A stretch of 34,611 nucleotides of DNA from Terriglobia bacterium (GCA_020073645.1 JAIQET010000049.1:1-34611); one strand, 5' to 3'. Counted from the stretch's first letter, positions 23,175-31,270 are shown. Notes: generated by a model not told the origin, from the sequence alone. Numbers and translations are program-made.

Positions 23175-25370
23175 TCAATGCACCACCACGAGATACGCCG
23201 CTAGGGGAGGGTAAGCGTATGCCCCCATCTCCCATCCCGCCCCCATCCACGTTTGGTCCACTCCCAGGAGATCGAACTTATAGGTCACACCCAAATCCGC
23301 TCCCGCGTTCACCACCGGCGAAGCTGCCGTCGGACGATAGTCCACATCTGCCCCCGTCGCTGCCGACACGTAATTCGTTGTGCTCCCAACCCGCGATTGC
23401 GAATAGATCCAGTCCACCAGCGCCGTGTTGGTCATGACCGTCGCTCCATTCGCCGTCAATGCATCCAGCAGGGATCCGACTTCCGTCGTGGTCAACTCGT
23501 TGTTGTGATAAAACAGCCCATACGGCACGCCCCAGACCGCGCTCTTGAACACCAGCGCCCGTATCTTGTCCGTGATCTCCGCTTGCGTCAGGCTGTGCAG
23601 CCCCGAAATCCCCAAACTGGTCACATTCTGGATGTTCACGCCTAGCGCGGAAACTTCCTTCACCCCAGGGCCCATGCTCAGCCCGCCGCGCGCCCCTTCG
23701 AATCCTGCTGCCGCCGCCCAACTCTGCGTCTGCGTATCCTCCATCCCGCTCGGATACACGTAAACCTTCACATTTCCCAGTCCCGTCACGTTCGCTTGCA
23801 GCCAGTTCTTTGAGCTTGCCATCTCGTCAGGAACCAGCCGCTCCTTTTGCAGTTGGGTCGTGTATGCTGCCGCCTTGATCGCTTGGCCGGTTACATCCGC
23901 CAGGGCGCTTGAATGCACCGCACCCTGGCAATTCGCGTCTTGTGTGGCCGTGTAGACCAGTCGGCCATTGATCGTGGCCACCAGCTTCGAGATGCTGTCA
24001 TACGCCGAATTCGTCAGGTCCAGGTCCAGATTTTCTCCCCCCGGCCCGCCGGTGACCGTCGTCGTCAGCCGGTTTCCCGAGATGGTCGCCGTCGCTGCCG
24101 TTCCCGTCCCGGTGTACTGCAGGGTGAACGCATTTGCGTTGGTGAAGTACTGATGAGACCAGGAGTGTGAGTTGATATCGTGTCCCGCATTGAACCAGCC
24201 CTGGATGTTGGTCTTGATGCCAGACGCATATCCCGTCACCACCGCGATGCTCAGCTTCAGCCCGCGCGCATCAAACAGTGGCAGCATGCTGTCCACATAG
24301 GCCTCTTCACCCGACACTAGGCCCGGATCGTCAATCGTCACCGTGATCCGAGCTGCGTATCGCTGAAACCTGCTCACCGCCGGCCACGCAAACCCGGTCA
24401 GGTTGTTCCCCCCGTCGGCTCCACCGCTCGCATCCGTTGACAGCAGAATCCCCACGCCATTCGCGTAGAAATGGCAGTACGAATAAGTCGCTCCGCCCGT
24501 GTTGTCCTCGAGACCCTTATTGCGATTGGCATAGGCGCGGCAATTCTTCACTCGGATTCCGCTTGCCCCGCCATCAAACCGCAGGCCGTTGTAATTCCGA
24601 TGCGCATCCACGTCATAGAAGTTGATGTCCGTCGGGCTCGGGCTGGCATTCACATAAAATCCATGCGGCAGGGCCCCGGCGGGAATGATTCCATCGGCGT
24701 ACACGTTCGCAAGGTTCAAATGGTCCGATGCCCCCGCGATTCGCACCCCATAAGCGTCGTAATACGTCAGCTTGAAATGCTGAATGTTCACCCAGGACTT
24801 GCCCGACAGGTAGATGAGTTGTCCGTTGGTCATCAGCATTGCGGCTACACTTCCGTAGTAGGTAGCCGGATTTCCCACGGAGAAAATGTAGAGCGTGTTG
24901 GACATGAAGAAAAAGTCATAGGGTGCTGCGCACTCCGTCTTCGATGTCGTATGCTTCAGGCCCCAGACGCTGCCCTTGAACAGCACGTAGTTCATGCCGG
25001 TTGCGGTGACGGTCGCCTTCCAGACGTTTCCTGAGTCCAATGTCCAGCTGGCAGACGGCAAGTCGAGCGCGCCCGTGATCGTCGGAGCCTCACCCGTTCC
25101 ATAAGCGTCGAACCCGATAGGATTTCCCGACGCTCCACTCGAAGGTGGCGCCAGGCTCTCCCGCCAGACTTCACCTCGCTTGAACAGGATCTGGTCCCCT
25201 GGCGCAAAGGATGACCCATTCACCTTGGCGATCGTCTTCCACGCTGTCGCCGTGCTTTGACCGTCCCTCGAGTCATCGCCGCCGGTCGCGTCGACGTAAT
25301 AGGTGGCTGCGCTCGCCATGCTTGCCAGGACACACACCAGCGCCCCCGCCAATATCCGCGGTATCTTCAT
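23175..25370 (-). CDS. Secreted beta-helix protein with inserted NodB-like polysaccharide deacetylase
   Basis: A 731-residue protein. Residues 1-21 are a Sec signal peptide (cleavage after SMASA). Residues 22-330 form a right-handed parallel beta-helix (TYYVDATGGDDSRDGQS..., WVNIQHFKLTYYDAYGVRI, GLRFDGGASGIRVKNCRAYANRNKG). Residues about 338-665 look like a NodB/carbohydrate esterase 4-type domain: RITVTIDDPG with Asp347/348 as base and metal ligand, HDINSHSWSH with metal ligands His402/406, and a late YGLFYHNNELT strand. The last 60 residues return to the beta-helix C-terminal signature (PVVNAGADLG, WEMGAYAYPP). So the deacetylase seems inserted inside a beta-helix. Such enzymes remove acetyl groups from surface glycans. 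Confidence 0.8.
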   Translation of the reverse strand: MKIPRILAGALVCVLASMASAATYYVDATGGDDSRDGQSTATAWKTIAKVNGSSFAPGDQILFKRGEVWRESLAPPSSGASGNPIGFDAYGTGEAPTITGALDLPSASWTLDSGNVWKATVTATGMNYVLFKGSVWGLKHTTSKTECAAPYDFFFMSNTLYIFSVGNPATYYGSVAAMLMTNGQLIYLSGKSWVNIQHFKLTYYDAYGVRIAGASDHLNLANVYADGIIPAGALPHGFYVNASPSPTDINFYDVDAHRNYNGLRFDGGASGIRVKNCRAYANRNKGLEDNTGGATYSYCHFYANGVGILLSTDASGGADGGNNLTGFAWPAVSRFQRYAARITVTIDDPGLVSGEEAYVDSMLPLFDARGLKLSIAVVTGYASGIKTNIQGWFNAGHDINSHSWSHQYFTNANAFTLQYTGTGTAATATISGNRLTTTVTGGPGGENLDLDLTNSAYDSISKLVATINGRLVYTATQDANCQGAVHSSALADVTGQAIKAAAYTTQLQKERLVPDEMASSKNWLQANVTGLGNVKVYVYPSGMEDTQTQSWAAAAGFEGARGGLSMGPGVKEVSALGVNIQNVTSLGISGLHSLTQAEITDKIRALVFKSAVWGVPYGLFYHNNELTTTEVGSLLDALTANGATVMTNTALVDWIYSQSRVGSTTNYVSAATGADVDYRPTAASPVVNAGADLGVTYKFDLLGVDQTWMGAGWEMGAYAYPPLAAYLVVVH

Positions 25371-25442
25371 CCCCTGTTACCTCGGTTGTTGTGATTACTG
25401 CTTCGAAGAGGAAAACTGCGCTGTCGAAAGTGACAAATTCGA

Positions 25443-25470
25443 CAATCAACAATCACAAATCAACAATGTC
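25443..25470. repeat. Heptad repeat CAATCAA, four units
   Basis: Units at 25443, 25450, 25457 and 25464 with diverged fourth copy. It lies in the gap between the fibre-like gene and the deacetylase-fusion gene and stops just short of the fibre gene's end. Confidence 0.8.
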
Positions 25471-25472
25471 CT

Positions 25473-28400
25473 TCAGTCCACTGTGTACTTCACCACCACA
25501 TTCATGCGATGCAGTCCAGCTCCGGTCGAAACGGTGACGTGATTGATCTTTTGTCCTGCGGCGATCACATCTTTGCCGCTCGTAAAGCTGGTCGAAGTGG
25601 CCCCGCTCGTCGAGCAGGCCAGGTCTGAACTCAAGACATTCGCCCCCGACGTCTGCAGGTTGATCGTTGCGCTGCCCGCGTCAATCTCGCAGTACACCTC
25701 AAGAATATGAAATGCCGCTGCCCGGTTCACATAGACCGATGGCACCTGCAGCGACATCGTGAGCGGGTTGTTCGGATCAAAGAATGTGTAGGTAAACTCT
25801 TGCGGCAGCTTCTTGGCCACTTCGGTGACCGGCCCTGCATTCTCTGAGACGGACAGCTTGCCGTTGGGACCAAATCCCAGTTTGGAGGCACTGGCGCCGG
25901 CCGCCGTCATCGTCCCGTACGCACCTTCCACGCTCCAGGGTCCCGCCCCTGTGGATTGAAAAGAACTCGCCACAACCTTGCCGCTCACCGTCAGGTCGCC
26001 TGCAAATGTCTGCGGCCCGGCTCCGGTCACAGCGAGGTTCCCATTGATCTTCACATCGGTCTTGAACTCTTTGAGAGAGCCCGTCAGACGCTCTTTCCAG
26101 TTCGTCCCATCCCCGGTGTTTCCAATGTAATTCGTGAGCGATGCCGGCGCTCCGAAACTGATGCCAACGTCGCGGCGGTCACCGTAGGCGTTCACCGTGT
26201 CGTAGCCGATGTACGCATCGTTCGCGTCGTTGGCCGGGCGGTTATTGGCCGTCGCGATGGTCTTCTGGAAGTTCGAATCAGAGAGCGTGATGATGTGCCC
26301 CGGCCCCGTCCCCAGTGTCGTAAAGTTCAGCCTGCCCTTCAGGCTTGTCTTCTGGCCCGCATCCGCGTTCGGCTTTACCGCCAGGAGCATCCCGCCCTGC
26401 TCGTAAAACGCCGACGGCGGGTAGGAAGAACCAACACAGCTAATCCACGCGGGCGTCCATGAGCCGATGGAGGCACAATTGTGGGCCGCCACTGCTTGCG
26501 CTTGCATCCCCTGCACTGCCACGATGCCGCTGCCGGCCGTGTCCACGATTGCAGTCGCTGCGTTAATCGCGTTATTCGAGTCCTGGTCAGAACTCAGAAT
26601 CAGGTTTCCGGGCCAGAAATCCAACAACGGAAAATAGGAAGGCGTAGCCACGGTGTACGACTGCAGCGCCGCTTGCGTATCAGTGAAGGTGCAAACTCCA
26701 TTCGTGCAGGCAGAAACGCGCGAAACACTGGTCGCTACGGCATAGTTGCCGGTACCATATGGCGCCTGCTCTCGCGTGCTGCCGTCGGTTCCGGGAACCC
26801 GCAACAGGTCGAACGTGCTGGCCCCGGCTATGTCCGGCGTGTTTACCGTGATACTTCCGGATCCGTTCGTCAGAGCCTTGCCCACATACAACGGGTTCGA
26901 CGCACCGTAAGTGGAGTGGCGGGCAACGACGTAGTAGCGATAATCTGTGCTCCCTGTATTCGTAAACTGGGGTATGGCTCCGGTGGGAGATTCCCCTCCG
27001 GTGACTTTGACCCAGTTGCCTTGCGCAATTACGCCCGCCTCTCCAATGTTACCCGCAGGGTTTGTGCACGTGCCAATCTCTTCGTAGATGTTGGTGAGTT
27101 CAAATCCGCCATAGCCCCCACGACGGACTCCGCCGCGAACTCCGTACTGCGCGTAACCCTGGATCACGCTATCGGAAATCCTTACAGTGTTTCCGCTCTG
27201 CCAATTAATGCCATTGCCCTTGCACTGCAAAGAAATGTTCAGGTTCTTCAGCCAGCCCACTGCATCGCCGTTCGCTCCAAACGGCCCCGGCGCATAGACT
27301 ACCGGGTTACACACGGTCGCATCGCAACGCAGGCCAGCACCCGAGACATTGGCGCCTAGCGTGGTGTCCAGCCCGTCCAGCAGGAACGCCTCGTCTCCGT
27401 CCACCTGCACGTAACTGCTGAAGTAAGCACCCGTCGCCGCCACTCGCGTAGCCACGTTGAACAGACGAGTCTTCTGCCCGTTGTCCTCGATGAAAGGCTT
27501 TGATCCTCCCACTGCCATCGCTCGCCCCCGCGGGTTGATGAGGGTGATATTGATGAAGGAGGTGGCGTTGGTCGGGTCGCCCACGAACAGGCAGGTGTCC
27601 GCCATGTAACACTCAATCACCGAGCCCGAGAAGTCTATCGTCTGGTTGGAACTGCGGATGGAAACTCGGGCGTAGGCTTTGACGTCTCCCGGAGGAGCAA
27701 TCACCATGCCACCTTGCCACGCTGTCGCCCCGTTGGGTAGGACCCGTGCCGCGATCGACGCTTCCTGCAATCCCCCGGACGCCGAGCCCATCGTGTATCC
27801 CGCCGGATGAGCATTCGCGGTGGTGAATTGCAGCGTTCCCGGTTGTCCATCCCCGTTGCAGGTCCCGCCGGTGACCTTTGCTGCTTCCCCGGTGCCGGTG
27901 CCCGCAACGTACACGTAGTATTCCGCTTCTGACCCCTTCACCCCGGCAGCACACGCGGACAAGCTCACCGTTTTTGTCCCCGGTGTGCTCAAATCGGTTG
28001 TCGGCGATTGCAACCAGCTAAAGTCTGTGGCGTACTTTACCGCTTGCATCCCCGTCGTCACGCCCCCGCCCGCTTTCGGCTTGTACTTCCCGCTTGAGGC
28101 CTCGTAGGTGATTACCTGGTTGTCACTCGGAGGCGCCGTATCCACCGCGATGTTCTGGATCGACGTTGCATTACTGCTGTTGCCGCCCGCCTTGGGCTTG
28201 TACTTCCCGCTCGCCGCCTCGTAGGTGATGACCTGGCCATCGCTCGGCGGAACCGGGTCTATCGGAACACTTTGCAGCGAGATCGCGTTTGTACTCGTTC
28301 CACAGGCGCCCCAGCTGGAATCGCCTTTCAAGCAAGTCGTCCCGTCCGCACTGCCGCTTCCCAGTTGCCCTGTCGGAACCACGCCGCCCACCAGTCCGGC

Positions 28401-29132
28401 CCGCGCGGCCAGCCCGGTGTCCACGTAATGCCGGGTTGACGCGTGGTTAGGTGCGGTGGGATCCCCACTCAGCATCAGTGGGCCCGTCATGGTATCTCCC
28501 GCTTTGCTCACGTACGACCCTGCACCCACGTTGCCCACCATCGTGTCCACGTATGCCTTGTTCACAGCGTCGGTTGCCGACACCGGCGTGGGTACACTGG
28601 GAGGCGCGGAAAACTGCTTGGCTCCCGCGATCGTTTCGGCGCCGCTTACGTGCACTACCGATGCGTCGCTCGCCTTGGCGGCCACAGCCGCATCCACGTA
28701 CTGCCGTGTGGCCATTTGCGATGCCGAACTCGTCGCACCCGGCGTCGTCCGCACCGCGGCAATGGTCGTGGGCGAACTCGTCGGCACCACCCAGTATTCG
28801 GTTTTGGCTGTTCCATCATCAAGTTGAAAGACCACGGTGTAGAACGTTCCTGCCGGACTCGCCCCAATGTTGGGAACCAGGTCCACCGACAGCGCACCCT
28901 GCGGTCCCAGGGCCACGCTTTTCGTCCCTGCTGCGACTGCTGAGCCATCTACGGTGCTGAACGTCGGCCATGAAATCAGCAGAGTGCCTGCTGCCGGGGT
29001 TCCGTCCGCGCGATAAACGACATCTTGGATCCTCGTGGTCGCCGGTGTCGCTGCGTGCGATACCGCCACCGTCGACCACACTATCAGCAGCAAGTAGAAA
29101 AGCCGCCCTGTCGGGCGGCGCGCATCCCACAT
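25473..29132 (-). CDS. Tail-fibre-like protein with a Sec signal peptide
   Basis: A 1219-residue protein starting MWDARRPTGRLF; GGAGGG stands 5-6 nt upstream of the ATG (29132). Residues 1-27 are a signal peptide (LFYLLLIVWSTVAVSHA). Phage-fibre motifs follow: ATRQYVD, VNKAYVD and STRHYVD at about residues 141, 190 and 232, plus IAGAKQFS and YVSKAGDTMTGPL. Two near-identical segments (SDGQVITYEAASGKYKPKAGG and its relative with SDNQ) lie in tandem around 28060-28260. The middle has beta-helix-like stretches (NTVRISDSVIQGYAQYGVRGG) and the end is a beta-rich domain (VPSVYVNRAAAFHILEVYCEIDAG). The fibre motifs suggest receptor binding; the signal peptide is unexpected for a virion protein. A terminator-like hairpin overlaps codons 4-12. 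Confidence 0.82.
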   Translation of the reverse strand: MWDARRPTGRLFYLLLIVWSTVAVSHAATPATTRIQDVVYRADGTPAAGTLLISWPTFSTVDGSAVAAGTKSVALGPQGALSVDLVPNIGASPAGTFYTVVFQLDDGTAKTEYWVVPTSSPTTIAAVRTTPGATSSASQMATRQYVDAAVAAKASDASVVHVSGAETIAGAKQFSAPPSVPTPVSATDAVNKAYVDTMVGNVGAGSYVSKAGDTMTGPLMLSGDPTAPNHASTRHYVDTGLAARAGLVGGVVPTGQLGSGSADGTTCLKGDSSWGACGTSTNAISLQSVPIDPVPPSDGQVITYEAASGKYKPKAGGNSSNATSIQNIAVDTAPPSDNQVITYEASSGKYKPKAGGGVTTGMQAVKYATDFSWLQSPTTDLSTPGTKTVSLSACAAGVKGSEAEYYVYVAGTGTGEAAKVTGGTCNGDGQPGTLQFTTANAHPAGYTMGSASGGLQEASIAARVLPNGATAWQGGMVIAPPGDVKAYARVSIRSSNQTIDFSGSVIECYMADTCLFVGDPTNATSFINITLINPRGRAMAVGGSKPFIEDNGQKTRLFNVATRVAATGAYFSSYVQVDGDEAFLLDGLDTTLGANVSGAGLRCDATVCNPVVYAPGPFGANGDAVGWLKNLNISLQCKGNGINWQSGNTVRISDSVIQGYAQYGVRGGVRRGGYGGFELTNIYEEIGTCTNPAGNIGEAGVIAQGNWVKVTGGESPTGAIPQFTNTGSTDYRYYVVARHSTYGASNPLYVGKALTNGSGSITVNTPDIAGASTFDLLRVPGTDGSTREQAPYGTGNYAVATSVSRVSACTNGVCTFTDTQAALQSYTVATPSYFPLLDFWPGNLILSSDQDSNNAINAATAIVDTAGSGIVAVQGMQAQAVAAHNCASIGSWTPAWISCVGSSYPPSAFYEQGGMLLAVKPNADAGQKTSLKGRLNFTTLGTGPGHIITLSDSNFQKTIATANNRPANDANDAYIGYDTVNAYGDRRDVGISFGAPASLTNYIGNTGDGTNWKERLTGSLKEFKTDVKINGNLAVTGAGPQTFAGDLTVSGKVVASSFQSTGAGPWSVEGAYGTMTAAGASASKLGFGPNGKLSVSENAGPVTEVAKKLPQEFTYTFFDPNNPLTMSLQVPSVYVNRAAAFHILEVYCEIDAGSATINLQTSGANVLSSDLACSTSGATSTSFTSGKDVIAAGQKINHVTVSTGAGLHRMNVVVKYTVD
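29097..29117 (-). terminator. Terminator-like hairpin inside the start of the fibre-like gene
   Basis: On the minus strand GCCGCCC and GGGCGGC, separated by 4 nt, form a perfect 7-bp stem followed by TTTTC, only 15 nt after the ATG. The site is within codons, so it may attenuate transcription of the downstream genes unless ribosomes cover it. Confidence 0.5.
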
Positions 29133-29180
29133 AAATCCCTCCGTACCCCTGCCCTCCGCGAATCCAAGACCACAGACTGG

Positions 29181-29241
29181 GAACCGAGAACCAAGAACTG
29201 ACAACCGGCTTTAGACCTTGAAACCTTGAAACCTTGAAACC
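29181..29241. repeat. Heptad GAACCGA and octad TTGAAACC tracts
   Basis: Four 7-nt units of the type GAACCGA (29181-29208) are followed by three perfect 8-nt TTGAAACC units (29218-29241). They lie in the gap just after the phosphatase gene stop and upstream of the fibre gene. Confidence 0.9.
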
Positions 29242-29246
29242 TTCTC

Positions 29247-29813
29247 TTACTTTCCCGCTTGCACCTGCTGCTCCAAAAACCGCTCCACACTGCGCACGTA
29301 AACGTCGGCGAAGTCTACCACTGGTCGCCTGATCTCGATCAAGTCGATCCCATCCGGCAGCTTCCAGCCGAGCGCGCACAGGATGGCCAGCGTCATCATC
29401 GGTGCCCGGTGTACTCCCGCCGCGCAGTGTACGAACAGCTTGGTGTGCTCTTTATCCAGCGCTTCCAGGGCAAACTCCACCCCACGCTGGAATATTGTTG
29501 GAGGCTTGGTCTGGAAATCATCATCTATCGGGTTCCACAGCACCTTGATCCCCTGCGGCTTGGCCAGCGCCGTGTCATCGAACTCGATCTGCATGTCGAT
29601 GATGTGCGTCACTCCCGCCCGTGCCACCGCCGCCATGTTCTCCGCTGTCCAGATCCCGCCCCCCACCGCAATCCGGGCGGTCACCCATGTCATGTCCATG
29701 CCGTGACTCTGTGTTTTTGCTGGAACGGTCGTCCGCTGTGTCTTTTTCCCGAAGCGAGACGCCAATCGCGTTGGCCAGCGGCTCGCAACCACCGACCAAT
29801 GATTGGATTTCAT
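29247..29813 (-). CDS. Dual-specificity-type protein phosphatase
   Basis: A 188-residue protein with the Cys-based phosphatase signature: VHCAAGVHRA (128-137), in which Cys130 is the nucleophile and Arg136 binds phosphate. Upstream, NPIDDDF (94-100) supplies the likely general acid Asp. The body (TARIAVGGGIWTAENMAAVARAGVTHIIDMQ) is the usual DSP fold start. These enzymes remove phosphate from Ser/Thr/Tyr residues or small molecules. The ATG overlaps the previous stop as ATGA; ATG codons at Met39 or Met41 would also give a complete domain. A phosphatase inside a late phage operon is unusual; a kinase-like HipA relative sits farther along the same operon. Confidence 0.9.
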   Translation of the reverse strand: MKSNHWSVVASRWPTRLASRFGKKTQRTTVPAKTQSHGMDMTWVTARIAVGGGIWTAENMAAVARAGVTHIIDMQIEFDDTALAKPQGIKVLWNPIDDDFQTKPPTIFQRGVEFALEALDKEHTKLFVHCAAGVHRAPMMTLAILCALGWKLPDGIDLIEIRRPVVDFADVYVRSVERFLEQQVQAGK

Positions 29814-30181
29814 TCTACGGCATCGGCCGCGCCGCCTGTGGCATCCATCTCCCTATCTTTCGTAACCCCGGATTCCAGCATGGTACCTTCCTCCAGACCC
29901 AGACGGCGCAATAGCGTCTTGGCCAGCGAATCGTCGCCTGCCGTCTCCTCCTGGGCTGTGGCCGGATAGAGCCCCGCCAGCTCGAACAGATACTTCATCG
30001 CCGAGTAGTGCCCAATGTCGACTTCGGCGATGATGCGCCGCACCATCCTGACAGCTTCAGAGCCCACCACTTGGTTGATCTCTTTGCGAACCATCGCCAG
30101 ATCGGCCGGTTCCCCCTTCGTTTCCGGCATCGAGATCGTTCCCCAACTCTTACCTCCCGTCCTGCTCAGCGCTTTTTGCAT
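29810..30181 (-). CDS. First late-operon protein, unknown (possible small terminase)
   Basis: A 123-residue helical protein (LAMVRKEINQVVGSEAVRMVRRIIAEVDIGHYSAMKYLFELAGL...). It occupies the slot right after the regulatory genes, where a small terminase subunit often lies, but I see no clear helix-turn-helix and the large terminase gene is some 9 kb away. The segment VRKEINQVVGSEAVRMVRRIIAEV looks like an amphipathic helix pair. The ATG follows the upstream terminator by only 19 nt. Its stop overlaps the phosphatase start. Function unknown. Confidence 0.7.
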   Translation of the reverse strand: MQKALSRTGGKSWGTISMPETKGEPADLAMVRKEINQVVGSEAVRMVRRIIAEVDIGHYSAMKYLFELAGLYPATAQEETAGDDSLAKTLLRRLGLEEGTMLESGVTKDREMDATGGAADAVE

Positions 30182-30199
30182 GTGCTGTCCGTTCCTGCC

Positions 30200-30230
30200 A
30201 AAAAAAGGGGCGCGCTGGTTGTGCGCGCCC
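30200..30230 (-). terminator. Strong terminator directly before the late genes
   Basis: On the minus strand GGGCGCGC and GCGCGCCC form an 8-bp perfect stem around 7 nt, followed after one C by seven T (30206-30200). Only 18 nt separate it from the next ATG, so no promoter fits between them. Late-gene transcription must therefore read through it. Confidence 0.88.
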
Positions 30231-30331
30231 GCTCGGAATGATTGCCGAATGCTGCTGCTTTCTCTTTTTCTTACTCTCTAAATCCAGAATAGCATTTTCA
30301 CTAGGGAAAATGGGACATGCCTCCCAACTTT

Positions 30332-30928
30332 TTATTCCGCGTCCTCCCAGTCACTTACGAAGATTTCTCCGCTCTTGCCCTCTTGACAGCTTTCCCGGCT
30401 GTGCTCCTCGGCTTCGACCAGCGGGCTCAATAGTCCCCCGTTCAGGAAAATCCTGCTCAATTCGTCCAGTGCTTCCGGGTAACGGCGGCCGACCGTACGG
30501 CGCCAGCAGCCCAACAGGTGCGCTGTCTCCTCCTGCGAGTACTCCTGCAACACGATTTTGGCAATCAGTTCCTGGTCGAACCCTTCCAGTCTCTCTAGGC
30601 TGCGTTCCACGTCGTGCACGAAGATTACCGAATCCTCAAAGGTCGAAACGTGGTACGACGTTACCCGCGTCCTGAAAAACTCCCGGCCCAGCAGCGATGG
30701 CAACCGGCCCACCTCGATGGAGAGCCGCAGGTAGCGTTTCAGCAATGCCACCGTGCGGTCCCGGTATAGCCACAAGTCGGGATCGCTGCCGGCATCACTG
30801 GTGTGGTTACAGCCCTTGCCCGGAGGTCGTGTGCCTCTCCCCTCCGTCCGCGTCGCGATCACCTCGGCAGTGGGTTCTTCCAGTACCGCTGCTTCTGCGG
30901 TCACACAGGGAATCAAAGCCGCGATCAT
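30332..30928 (-). CDS. Sigma70-region-4-like HTH protein, putative late activator
   Basis: A 198-residue protein. The C-terminal part FDQELIAKIVLQEYSQEETAHLLGCWRRTVGRRYPEALDELSRIF (about 117-161) is a helix-turn-helix of the sigma70 region 4 type ('QEETAHLLG...TVGRR...AL..L'). The upstream part (LLKRYLRLSIEVGRLPSLLGREFF) is helical. It is too short and lacks a clear region 2 for a full sigma factor, like Xpf-type or late-control proteins of phages. The ATG overlaps the stop of the zinc-ribbon gene as ATGA and follows a perfect AGGAGGT site. It lies just before the terminator that guards the late genes, the slot taken by Q-type antiterminators or late sigma-like activators. Confidence 0.75.
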   Translation of the reverse strand: MIAALIPCVTAEAAVLEEPTAEVIATRTEGRGTRPPGKGCNHTSDAGSDPDLWLYRDRTVALLKRYLRLSIEVGRLPSLLGREFFRTRVTSYHVSTFEDSVIFVHDVERSLERLEGFDQELIAKIVLQEYSQEETAHLLGCWRRTVGRRYPEALDELSRIFLNGGLLSPLVEAEEHSRESCQEGKSGEIFVSDWEDAE

Positions 30929-31170
30929 GCGTGACCTCCTATCCCGCACCCGGCAGTCAGTTCCTCGCACCGCCCGTGAATTTCGATGTCATCGCTCACC
31001 GGCAGCCGCAGCCTGCCTTTCCTGGGGCCTCGAATCGCGCACTGCAGCATCTTCGGCACGCACGGAGGGCAGTACACTTCCTCTGTCCCCCGCCGCCGCA
31101 GCCACAGACCCCCGCAGCGCTCGCAATACTTCAGTTCCAACTCGATCACTTCGATTTCGTCTACTTCCAT
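30925..31170 (-). CDS. Zinc-ribbon protein
   Basis: An 81-residue protein with two CxxC knuckles, CERC (16-19) and CPPC (34-37), separated by 14 residues, giving a classic zinc ribbon. The Glu-rich N-terminus is acidic; the segment after the ribbon is basic (RGPRKGRLRLP). Small zinc-ribbon proteins of phages often regulate transcription or bind nucleic acids. The ATG at 31170 has GGAGG upstream; a longer start at 31236 would run into the terminator. It is coupled to the following HTH gene. Confidence 0.8.
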   Translation of the reverse strand: MEVDEIEVIELELKYCERCGGLWLRRRGTEEVYCPPCVPKMLQCAIRGPRKGRLRLPVSDDIEIHGRCEELTAGCGIGGHA

Positions 31171-31213
31171 GATTGCCTCCACCGCTATGAATGGTTTACG
31201 AATACTGCTTTTC

Positions 31214-31234
31214 CTGACGACTGACGACTGCAAC
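31214..31234. repeat. Heptad repeat CTGACGA, three units
   Basis: Units at 31214, 31221 and 31228 (the third degenerate), directly abutting the A-tract of the terminator. Confidence 0.7.
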
Positions 31235-31270
31235 AAAAAAACCCTGGGCCGATTGCTCGGTCACAGGGCT
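31235..31270 (-). terminator. Terminator after the first early gene
   Basis: On the minus strand two stem blocks (31264-31268 with 31242-31246, and 31257-31260 with 31249-31252) with an internal loop are followed by seven T (31241-31235). It separates the 67-aa gene from the zinc-ribbon gene. Confidence 0.8.

Noticed and set aside
26481..27359. 292-codon plus-strand frame opposite the fibre-like gene
   Set aside because: Arg-rich shadow without ribosome site or motif.
25473..29132. The 1219-residue gene as the missing tape-measure protein
   Set aside because: It has a signal peptide, YVD-type fibre repeats and beta-rich regions, not the long helical coil of a tape measure.
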